Both the position numbers and the translations under genes were made by a program. A stretch of DNA of 32,653 nucleotides from Zygnema cylindricum (Eukaryota; Streptophyta; Zygnematophyceae; Zygnematales; Zygnemataceae). Every line of letters starts with the position of its first letter. Position 1 is the stretch's first letter. Where the stretch lies: assembly GCA_037447655.1 (NCBI GenBank), contig JBBHKE010000811.1, positions 57,232 to 89,884 on the forward strand, written 5' to 3'. The notes below the pieces were generated by a model. It had not been told where the DNA came from and ran no database searches. It worked only from the letters and a program-made list of their open reading frames with translations. This document shows, in pieces, positions 9,717-17,907 of this stretch.

Positions 9717-12700
9717 TCAAGAGGTTGCCACCAGGTTCTCAGCCATGTTATGAAAATCATGTTTTGACATGTTTTGCAAAACTATTAGGAAAAAAGCCCA
9801 TGATTGCTCCCAAACCACGAGTTCCAAAAACTTCATCCACATAAAATTATTATACAGAATTGAGCAATGACAAGCAGATTTTTGGTCCTTGTATGCTTGG
9901 TTCACGCGAGACTTCAGACTGGTTTCTAAAAAAAAGGACTTCCTCCCTCTCACTTCCCTCTCCCTCCCTCTCCCTCCCTCTCCCCTCTCCCCTCTTTTTC
10001 CCCTCTCCCCTCCCTTTCCCCTCTCCCCTCCCTCTCCCCTCTATCTCTCCTCTCCCCATCCTCTCCCTTGCCTCTCCCCTCCCTCTCGGCCCGAGAACAG
10101 ACGACTTACCAACCACATAACCATCGATACTACGGACCCCACTGCCGTACATTATCTAAAATGATGGAGTGAATAATATAGCCCAAGTCGTAAGCAAGTC
10201 ACAAGTCCAGTTTCTCGTTTCCAGGCGACAACTTTGTGACAATTCATGTAATGGCATAGATCGCAAAATTTGACAGCAATAGTTAAATTCCCATAACTGA
10301 TTTGACAGTAATAGTTTAACTCCCATAACTGATTATGGCTGTGAGGCTCTTGGTAAATTGACATGTTCAGACTCAATTTATTAGCGGCAACACTGACACT
10401 TAATAAATTTTGCCATGTCAGAGACAATTTTTTTTCTAGCGGCTAAAAAAAACACTTACTTTTGAAGAAGCTCTCTCAAATACGGCAACATCTTGAGTTT
10501 CTGTATGGCGGGTTCACCCCTGCGATTGGCCTCAGCGTCTTCTTCTGCGACTTTCTCCATTCGAACCACAGTTTCCTCCACCAGTAATGCATTTGCAGCC
10601 GCATTGCCTTCTCGTTTCCGTTTTTTACCTTTTTTAAACAACTTGTCTACCTCCTCCATGTCATCCTCCTCAGCCTGCGTTTTCAATGAATGGAAAAGAC
10701 TGCTTAAATTTATACACTTATACAACTATACGTTTATACATTTATAAATATTTACATTTATAAATTTATACATTTACACTATGCATTTATGCATATGCTT
10801 GCTGATACTGCAAAATCAATTATTTTTTGTATACTTTTTCTATAGCATGTTTGTGTCTTTAAAAAACCATAATACTAAGAGGGGCTAGTAGATTACATAT
10901 TATATTTACTAATGATGTTGGTACTTCAAAGCTCACAGACAACACACTAACCCCTCCCCAACGATATTCTGTACTAGTGCTGACACATTTCAAAATAAGT
11001 TAATAACATAATAGTAAATGTAATAATGTATTAATGTATTAATCTATTCATGTAATAAAGCTGACACATGTTCTGGGACTTCCAAAAGAACAATCTCAGG
11101 ATAACTTTGAAACTCTTGAATCGAAAGCATACATGTTCTGGGACTTCCAAAAGAACAATCTCAGGATAACTTTGAAACTCTTGAATCGAAAGCATAAATA
11201 TGTTTTTACGGTACTCATACAAGAGTGACAACAATCTTTAGGTTTGTTATGGTTTCTTAGCAATTTTTTTTTAATTTCCCTCTTTCCAGCATCTCCTTCG
11301 AGAATGCATGTTCAGATGAACAAAACCAAAGCCAAATATGATAAGCCTACCATACATTCTCCATGAATAAGATCTAAACAAAAAAAGGGGAAAGACGACA
11401 GGCTGAAAATGAAGCGCAGAAACAGAGCTTCTATCCTAGTGTATACAGGAGCCAAACACAATTGTTTTCGACTATGGTACCTCCTGAAAAATACAGCAAA
11501 CGCTAAACCAAGTGTAATGACAAAATGGCCGGTGACTGTCAAACTATTAGGAATCATGTCTATAAGGTTACAAAGGCAAAATTTATAATAAGTCAACAGA
11601 CTCCCACCTAGGGAGCATCATCCAGGGAGCCGCAGTCATCATCACTCCCACACCAAACATGATAAGCCTCGTCACATTCTTCATGACTAGAAACTAAATG
11701 AAAAAACGGGAAAATTAGAGTCGAACACAATTGTTTGATAGATTGATTATAAACCAACAGATTCCCACCTGAGGAGCATCACCCACGGAGCCTCGGTCAT
11801 CATCACTCCCACGCCTCTGGTCGGGGTCGACACCCTCGTCATCAATAAAGTTTTCATCCTCATTTGTCCGTACACCTTCCCTGTCATCCTGCAGGCCTAG
11901 ACATAATAATATTGAAGAATACTGTCCAACAACAGCCTAATAATGGATCCTAAAGAAACATGGTCCTGCTTAATTACAGCCACCCGTGTGAACTTTAAAT
12001 AGAATGGGGTACATTGTTCTGGCAAAAGTTAAAAAAATTGAAAAAAATCACGTCAGTTTACCCTGCGATTCTTTGTTAGAGTGTTGTTTATTGTAGTGTT
12101 AGTAGTTCAAATTCTGTTGAAACATGACATGGCTGATTTTAATAAGCTTGAAGAATTGGCGTTAGGAAACAAAATATTAGTGTTATTTATGCTATTTTGT
12201 GGTCAGGGGGTAAAAACACCCAGGAGTGAGTTAAAGTTATGGATTATTAACGCTAATAGGGATTAACAGAGGAGTGTGTGGTTACCACTAGACAGACCAT
12301 CGCAATCGGAGTTGATGGATAATTAGCGTTAAGACTTTGTTGAAATTACATACACTAAAATGTGTTCAGTCGCGTGGCTTATTATGGGTTACTTAGCCTT
12401 ATTAACACCAATTTATCATTTTGAGTAAGTAAAGAATTCACTCGAATTAGACTGATTACTTTAATAGCGATGGGCAGTATAATTCATTCATAATACAAAA
12501 TTAGAGGTTCTTTATAACTGCTGGTTACAAAGGGCAAATGATGAGAGGCTAACAACTAGCATATATACACTCTGATGGACTCTGACACACACTTAGTTGA
12601 GTTGAAAATAACAAAAAATTGGGCTTTATAAGCCAACTGCTGTACTGCATGTTGCTATAAGTGTTAATAGCACTAATTTGGTCCCGACTTTTTTTGGGCC

Positions 12701-12845
12701 AGAAATTATAAAGAAACATTATCCAGTAAAAGATTTTCTAGCAATTGATGGCGTTCTTGTTCCTGTGTTCCATTTTCGTCAAAAACAAAAGAAAAATGAG
12801 AGGGAAGGAAAAGAGGGAGAGAAGGAGAGATAGAGGAGAAAGAGA

Positions 12846-12888
<43 letters not shown>

Positions 12889-13851
12889 CAAATAAGCTGC
12901 CTTCATACAAACAACTGACAGAGTCAATCATCCTCCATAAAAATTTAAGAGCCATTCAACAAATGTCAAATAAGGAACAACTAAAAGTTCACAGAAATGT
13001 TAATGTCACCTCAGAGTCGCCTTCTCCGGCAACATGCTCCCACATCTCTTTCTCCCCTTTCTTCTCAGTTCGATCCTCTCCCTTATCCCCTCTACCTCTC
13101 ACCTTACTTTTCTTACCATCACTAAACTCCTTTGACTTCCTTCCCTGTTTCTTACCACTATAACCATCATCATCGGACTGTTTCCCCCTTTGCTTCCCCC
13201 CCTCGTCACTCAAACCTCCACCTTTTTTCTGTAACCGTTTTTTCTTCTTTCGAGAGGGCTCCACATCTTCTTCCTCTCCACCATCACTACCACCTCTTAC
13301 CACCAGGTCCTCGTCTTCCAACCCTACAGGTTCCTCGGTCCTCTCTCCCTTGGGAACGTCTTCGAAAACCTCTTCCTCTTCAGGTTCATCTGGATCCATC
13401 ACATGTTCTTCTTTCTCGTTTCCCCACTCTTCTTCTTCCCTTTCAGGTCTGATGACAAAAACCACCAAACCCTAAAAATGGTCAGACACCAAACCCTAAA
13501 ATCGTCAGACACCAAACCCTAAAAATCGTCAGACACCAAACCCTAAAATCGTCAGACACCGAACCCTAAAATCGTCAGACACCAAACCCTAAAATCGTCA
13601 GACACCAAACCCTAAAATCGTCAGACACCAAAATTTGATCAACAATAACCAAACAGCTTTGAGAAACCTGAAGCAGAAAATTTTCAAAAAGAAACTCGTC
13701 ACTTCTTCCATGACCTAAATGCAGATGGTGATTGTCAATTACAGTCCACAAAGCGGAAACTAATCAGGATGCAAAATTAGGTAAGAAGAAGATACAAAAA
13801 TCTCAAGGTAAGGATAGCTTACGACGCCATCGGGGACCCTGCGTCACTCAT
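6473..13851 (-). CDS. IWS1: Transcription elongation factor IWS1/SPN1 (10 exons; last exon not located)
   Basis: Exons in transcript order: 13851-13823, 13448-13010, 11888-11769, 10674-10460, 9055-8926, 8581-8519, 8209-8132, 7752-7661, 7495-7427, 6620-6473. All junctions are GT-AG with matching phases, giving 461 residues. The start MSDAGSPMAS is supported by phase only. Residues 11-195 are acidic and lysine-rich, with DENFIDDEGVDP, a plant IWS1 signature. About 255-365 is the TFIIS N-terminal-type helical domain (LPYLRELLQ, WLEPLPDGSLPNINIRSA, REQLKSSGLGKVVMFLSK, SRPIFQKSTRYEDLRHYEDE). The tail has PMALDFVVRPES. Known: IWS1 binds SPT6 and helps Pol II elongation, mRNA processing and, in plants, brassinosteroid responses. 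Roughly 30-40 C-terminal residues are missing. The family is certain; the start and the 3' end are less so. Confidence 0.93.
6600..6925 (-). repeat. About 92-bp tandem repeat seeded on an IWS1 splice acceptor
   Basis: GGGTCGAGG occurs at 6608, 6701 and 6792, each followed by GAGGAGATAG(A/G)AT, GTAAGTTTGGT and AAAGACAAAC; a fourth, partial unit runs to about 6925. On the minus strand the lowest-coordinate copy is the real acceptor and first 20 nt of the last located IWS1 exon (start 6620). The other copies repeat that exon start inside the intron. Confidence 0.85.
7753..8131 (-). other. IWS1 intron, nothing further recognised
   Basis: Sequence between two IWS1 exons with normal splice ends. 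I found no repeat, hairpin or ORF worth naming. Confidence 0.5.
9178..9334. mobile_element. Short inverted-repeat element (family C)
   Basis: Internal block GTAACTG...CGATTACT, AATTGTAC, GATTTACC/CAATTTACC, (A/G)GGG, TTGATAG is shared with 18420-18500 in another gene's intron. Weak inverted ends (TTTACACAAGAG... against ...TTGATAGAGTAA). It lies in the intron upstream (in gene sense) of the IWS1 exon starting at 9055. Ends are approximate. Confidence 0.45.
9571..9711. repeat. Purine tract ending in (GA)n
   Basis: Nearly pure A/G on the plus strand, finishing with about 15 GA dinucleotides (9680-9709). It lies in the 1.4-kb IWS1 intron. Overlapping ORFs are repeat artefacts. Confidence 0.85.
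9942..10092. repeat. Pyrimidine tract (CCCTCTC)n
   Basis: About 150 bp almost wholly C/T on the plus strand, so purine on the IWS1 sense strand. It lies 230 bp from the GA tract, in the same intron and of opposite strand bias. ORFs across it are artefacts. Confidence 0.85.
10269..10332. repeat. 32-bp direct repeat, two copies
   Basis: TTTGACAG(C/T)AATAGTT...CCCATAACTGA is present at 10269 and 10301, inside the same IWS1 intron. Confidence 0.8.
10710..10795. repeat. AT-rich (TTTATACA)n-like simple repeat
   Basis: Degenerate TTTATACA/TTTATAAA units just outside the acceptor of the IWS1 exon that starts at 10674. Confidence 0.7.
11066..11195. repeat. Perfect 65-bp tandem duplication
   Basis: ACATGTTCTGGGACTTCC...TCGAAAGCAT occurs at 11066-11130 and is repeated without visible change at 11131-11195. 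Identity implies a recent event (or an assembly artefact). It lies in the IWS1 intron 11768-10675. Confidence 0.9.
11320..11768 (-). repeat. Tandem copies of an IWS1 exon 3' end plus intron
   Basis: The exon ending at 11769 and its donor are echoed 161 bp away: 11608-11654 reads (minus) a GTGTGGGAGTGATGATGAC-type exon end closing in CCTAG followed by GTGGGAGTC. The CCTAG closes the copied reading frame with a stop where the real exon has CCTCAG. Intron sequence (GATAAGCCT...CAATTGTTT) is found again at about 11339-11475, a third, partial copy. Confidence 0.8.
12061..12269. mobile_element. Family M miniature element (209 bp)
   Basis: After TA (12059-12060) the left end CCCTGCGATTCTTTGTTAGA and the right end CGCTAATAGGGATTAACAG form imperfect inverted repeats of the M type. 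The right-hand TA is changed to AG. It lies in the IWS1 intron 13009-11889. Confidence 0.55.
12291..12477. mobile_element. Family M miniature element (187 bp)
   Basis: TA at 12289-12290 and 12478-12479. Left end GACAGACCATCGCAATCGGA, right end TTAATAGCGATGGGCAG. Same length as the element at 1028-1214, and only 21 bp from the previous element. Confidence 0.65.
12797..12886. repeat. Purine tract ending in (GA)n
   Basis: GAGAGGGA-rich sequence resolving into pure GA dinucleotides, in an IWS1 intron. Confidence 0.85.
13467..13629 (-). repeat. 23-24 bp tandem repeat with a telomere-like core, beside an IWS1 acceptor
   Basis: Seven units of AAACCCTAAAATCGTCAGACACC (shown here split: AAACCCTAAAA / TCGTCAGACACC) in the intron directly upstream, in gene sense, of the IWS1 exon starting at 13448. 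On the sense strand each unit holds TTTTAGGGTTTGGTG, and the true acceptor follows a variant of the same unit. Units differ by one or two bases. It is not a CRISPR array: there are no unique spacers. Confidence 0.9.
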
Positions 13852-14661
13852 CGTCCCAAGATGAAGAGAAAACTTTACAACGCGGCCATGGATACAGTTG
13901 TCAGGTGAAAGCAGCAGGAAGAGGAGAGACGGGCTTCTACAGATCACACCATAGTTTCAAAAGTGAGAAATCATATAGAACCTTTATGTATGGTTTCACG
14001 GTACTGTACGCGTTTTACGCGTAAATTTACGAAGAGACAGCATATAGCGTTTCCAATTGTTTTTGCACGTTTAAATTCTGGTCCACACACCTCTCTCTTT
14101 TATAAATTTACACCCAAAACGACAAAAGTCGATACCGCGTTAGATTTCACAACGCACCGCAAATTCCGTAACTTCAAAAATTCACATAACCGCGTTTTTG
14201 AATCGTGATATTTTGTTTTACGCGTATGTATATGTTGTAGCGTGCGGTTGACACCAGTTTCGGCGACACAGAGACGTTTCGGAGATGCGAATGCGGAGCG
14301 TGCCGCCGTCGATATAGATTTCAGTTTTCATCTTTTCGAGGGGTTGCGATGTCACTTTCATGACGTCGTGTATGTGTAAGAATACGAAAAAATTACACGT
14401 TTACGTACCCGCTCACCAGAAGTCAACCTTACAATAGAGCACATTTATGTACGCTTTCGGAAAATATACGGACAAATATGCGTATCGTAACTAGAGTGAA
14501 TAATACAATATAACTGCAACAAAAGGAATTTGACAATAGCGTCCGTTTATTGCGCTTCCGACAAAAAAACTGTACTGTCAGCTGCTGGTTTCTTCAAATC
14601 ATAACTACTTAACTAGTGATGATAATACAATATACCCGCAACAAAAGCACTTCAAACAGCG
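13852..14661. other. Region upstream of IWS1 with repeat fragments
   Basis: Intergenic, between IWS1 (minus) and a retrotransposon remnant. Contains GTACGCGTTTTACGCGTAAA near 14007. A family D arm (14041-14068, minus-strand sense CAATTGGAAACGCTATATG) keeps intact the site that a hAT element interrupts at 27638. A 57-bp direct repeat (AATACAATATA...GCAACAAAAG) occurs at about 14488 and 14609. I could not place a promoter with confidence. Confidence 0.5.
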
Positions 14662-15628
14662 CTTCATCGGATCAGGCTCTCTGTTAAACCATCTGAGTGT
14701 GTCGCTTGGTGCCCACGAGGTTTGCCGTCGGATTGCCCGCTCCCCAACGGTTTTCATCTTGCATCTTAGGATGAGGGTATCAAGGCTTTAGGCTGCCCTA
14801 TTGGTGGTTCTTCTTTTGTCAACCAGGTGGTTGAGGATGCGTTGTTAGAGGATCTTTCTCACAACGACGACCTCCCCAAGCTGTCGGAAGCACAAGTGGC
14901 GTTTTTTATCTTGATCGGTTGTTTTGCCCAGCGCTCTCTTTATCTTGCGCGGACTTTACCACCCACGACTTCTTTTCTGTCTTCCCTTCAAGGATTTTGA
15001 CGACAAACTTTTGGGTGTGCTTCATCACCTCGTTGGTCATGAGGTTTTTGATCGTCCGCGAGGGGCACTCGCTCGTCAACAAGCAAGCCTACCAATTTCC
15101 AACGGCGGTTTTGGTTTGATTTCCGTGGCGAAAGTTGCGCTAGCCGCGTATTTGGGTAGTTGGGCTTTGGTGGTTCCTACCATCACTTCTCATTTCATTG
15201 TGGATGATGTCCCCATTTTGGCGCAAGTTGTCTCTAAGGTGGAAGACGAGCTATTTTCATTTCACCAAGCTCTCCTTTCCGCTCGTGCGCTAGTACCCCC
15301 GGACGCTCGACACCAAGTTCCACCTTTTCCTTCTCTTATGGTTGACACTAACTTCCAACTTCAACAACCCATGTATGAGCAAGTAGTCGTCTTTGATTTT
15401 GCAAACCTCTTTGAGGCGCTACCTTCTGCTCAAGCGCGTGCTCGTTTACGTTCCTGTTCTAGGCCTGGGGCTCGTGCATTGCTACAAGCAACACCAAATT
15501 TTTCGACACTCCGTCTATCGTCTAACCAATTTACTTATGCTCTACGCTTGCGGTTGGGTTTGCCTCACCCTCCGCTTTTGGGGGGGTCTCGGTGCGTTTG
15601 TAACCAAGTTATGGATGCTGAGGGTGCA

Positions 15629-16682
15629 ATTCTGTGTCCTCCATTGGACTACAGAATACAGGAAGCCTCTAGATAGTTATTAGCTAACCCACTTTCAATG
15701 GCAACCAGTGCTACCCAAGCAGACAAGCAGACAACCTGATTGCACCCCTATGCAGCCAGGACTCCCCTGAGTGCGTAGGAAAAAGAATCTCTGAAAACGC
15801 CCAACCAGGTGATAAGTTATGAGGCAGTAAAAATGCCAATTTGCACAAACTCTCAAAGAGAGAGGTGACTGCCTACCAAAATTTATAAGTCATGATTCCC
15901 TCAAATAACTCCTATCTACTGAAGTACGGACCAATCAGAATACTGTACCGTACCAAAAAGTACTACTGCAGATGTACCTTTTGTACGGCCTATGTACGAC
16001 AAGGCTATTAAGCGAACGCGTGTCCACTTTTCATTCATCTGTACGCTCCTCGAAATCCCCGCGACCGAATGTTATCTCTCCACGTGGCGCCAGGTCATGC
16101 CACGTCACTAAACGCCAAAGTGACCATTTCGGGATCTCGGCGATGATGTGCGTCGTCGGATATGAACCATAATGCAATCTCAGTCTTCATGAATACTTGT
16201 GTGATATTCGTTTCGCTGTCGAAACAAAATGCGTGGTATCCGTTTCAAAATAGTATCGTACTTCGTACTTTTACAAAACTGTATTTATGCATGCCGTATA
16301 CAGTTTTGGTTAAATGAATTCGTTCACTCCTAAATAAATATATATTTATCATACCCTATAGCTTTTAGCATTGGTCCTAGTCTAATACGATAAAGCTGAC
16401 AGTTACCAGCAAACCTGACGGACGGCCTGACGGACGGCAGGTACCGGGATCAAGTCCTGGGTCCGTCAAGTATATTTTTAGTAACCTTCTAAAAATAATT
16501 GCCCGTTAAACTAAGGCAGCCATGGTTCAACCACCCTCTCTATCATTCAGTGACTACAACAAGTATGGGGGCTGGAGAGAGGAGGTCGAGGCAAGTTGTC
16601 CGTACTTTTCTTTTCCTTTTATACCAACATATTTATACCTAGAAAATACTCTATACATCTATTAATTTCAACAAAGGGAATC
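15629..16682. mobile_element. About 1-kb insertion splitting the retrotransposon
   Basis: The reading frame is broken after DAEGA (GCA at 15626-15628) and resumes at CAT 16683 with HLLQSSHGG, so the intervening sequence is extra. Possible target repeats are weak: TCCATTGG (15640-15647) and TCCATTTG (16681-16688), which would shift the boundaries slightly. No coding capacity or clear terminal repeats. It contains the folded motif at 16417-16467. The class of element is unknown. Confidence 0.55.
16417..16467 (+). other. tRNA-like fold fragment
   Basis: GACGGAC (16417-16423, repeated at 16429-16435) can pair with GTCCGTC (16461-16467). Between them CCGGG-ATCAAGT-CCTGG makes a 5-bp stem with a 7-nt loop like a T arm. 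There is no room for D and anticodon arms, so it is not a tRNA gene. A tRNA-derived SINE piece or plain hairpin are both possible. Confidence 0.25.
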
Positions 16683-17297
16683 CATTTGCTTCAAAGCTCG
16701 CATGGTGGGGAACGAAATGTCGCGCATGATTTGGTGCGAGATGCCATTGCTGCCATTGGTGCCGAGGCGAGCTACACTGTCAAACGTAAGGTTTATAATA
16801 TACTTCCACCTCAGCCCCAATATGAGGGTTCTTGCAACCCTCGGTTTGACTTGGTTTTTCTTCATGGTGCTGGGAGGAGGCTTGGCGATGTGGTCCTCAC
16901 GGATCCGACCGACACACACATTTCATCTCGCGCGGCTTCACATCTAGGTGTGGCGGCTCGGGACGCAGCGGCTACAAAAGAACGAGACTACGCTCACCGA
17001 GACCCGTCGGACCAGTTTGTCCCATTTGCATTGGAGATTTTTGGTTATTTGGACAAGTCTTTCGATGACTTCCTTCGAGAGTGTACGCGAAGAACGTTTG
17101 AATCTCGGGGTCTAGGGAGTCCTCCATCGAGTCTATTAGTTGCGTTTTACCGTCAGCGTGTCTCAATTGCACTTCAACGTGCGCAAGCGGCAACTCTCCT
17201 TCGACGTAGCACACTCGCGGACGATCGGCGCCGTCTTCTAGACCTTCCGCCAAGGGACCCGGTTCACATCCATGATCTCTGTGGTTGTGGACCTTAA

Positions 17298-17535
17298 TTT
17301 GCCTACGGGTAGTCTAGTCTAGGTTTTTTCATTTTGTTGGCGGTCTCAGTCTGTTATTGTTTTGTTTTGGTTCTTTGCTCTTGTTAGTTTTGTTCTTTCT
17401 TTTTTGTTTTTAGCCGTAGATTACTTTTTTGTGGCTCTTGTAGTCTCCAAATGTTTTTTTCAGTTTTACCTTTTTTGTACTAAGATGGTTTTCCCATCGC
17501 AATTTTTGCAATAAACATTTCCCTAATTTACTTCA
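17298..17535 (+). mobile_element. 3' untranslated tail of the retrotransposon with terminal hairpin
   Basis: T-rich tail after the element's stop codon. It holds the hairpin GATGG-TTTTC-CCATC (17484-17498), then GCAATTTTTGCAATAAA. The same hairpin followed by a G(C/T)-T-rich run is found alone at 4186, 21393 and 28762. In LINEs the 3' RNA structure is what the reverse transcriptase recognises (family knowledge). Confidence 0.6.
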
Positions 17536-17907
17536 GACACCACTTATTTTATTTCCTGTTCGGATATAACATTTTCCGAGGAACTGCCAAGGTTGGGCAA
17601 AAATGCCCAACCAAAATGCAAAACGATTCATTCTATATGTGGCTTGGTGATCTGCGCAGCGCTATTCGATCAACAATGTACGGATTACAGAATAGGGTAC
17701 GGATTTCACACTTTTATGTTCTGTTTACTGAACTTTTTACTGTCCAGTAACGCCAGTAGCGCCAGTAATACTGAACTGTCGCCTCTACATAAATCAGCCA
17801 TTTAGGGTTTCGTGAGTCGGTCATCACCTTCGAACGAATTTCCTTTGCGTCTTCGACAATTGTATCTTTTCCGTGTTTCTTTCTGTGTGACCTCCTGCAC
17901 CTTTCCA

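Larger units (their letters stand above)
14662..17297 (+). pseudogene. Non-LTR retrotransposon remnant: RT end, zinc knuckle and endonuclease-like domain
   Basis: Conceptual pieces read in order: LSVKPSECVAWCPRG, then a TAG stop (14767-14769), EGIKALGCPIGGSSFVNQVV, AQRSLYLARTLPP, a frameshift near 15000, then ARQQASLPISNGGFGL and AAYLGSWAL. These are C-terminal reverse-transcriptase signatures of LINE-type elements. After about 1 kb of foreign DNA the chain resumes with HLLQSSHGGERNVAHDLVRD, NPRFDLVFLHGAGRR, GDVVLTDPTD and PFALEIFGYLDKSFDDFLRE, to TAA 17295-17297. CVCNQVMDAEGA|HLLQ...H resembles the zinc knuckle, and FDLVF...GDVVLTDP resembles the PD-(D/E)XK restriction-like endonuclease that follows it (inference). 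A stop, a frameshift, an insertion and 5' truncation make it dead. Its G+C content is visibly higher than that of its surroundings. Confidence 0.85.

Noticed and set aside
10098-10145. Candidate IWS1 exon (minus) between good splice sites, reading IMYGSGVRSIDGYVV
   Set aside because: In the phase fixed by the preceding exon it begins with a stop, and the exon at 9055-8926 continues the protein exactly as the family requires.
9556-10164. Several ORFs of 65-100 codons rich in Arg/Glu/Gly or Ser/Leu/Pro
   Set aside because: They translate GA or CT simple repeats on both strands and have no splice or homology support.
13132-13452. Plus-strand ORF of 106 codons
   Set aside because: It is the antisense of the acidic, lysine-rich IWS1 exon 13448-13010, whose splice phases fit on the minus strand.
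13467-13629. Regular repeats resembling a CRISPR array
   Set aside because: Units are contiguous with no unique spacers, in an intron of a eukaryotic gene.
16417-16467. tRNA gene
   Set aside because: Too short for D and anticodon arms; only acceptor-like and T-arm-like stems are present.
17593-17805. 70-codon plus ORF just upstream of the zinc-finger gene
   Set aside because: Lies in the presumed promoter/5' UTR, shows no motif and has no splice link to the gene.
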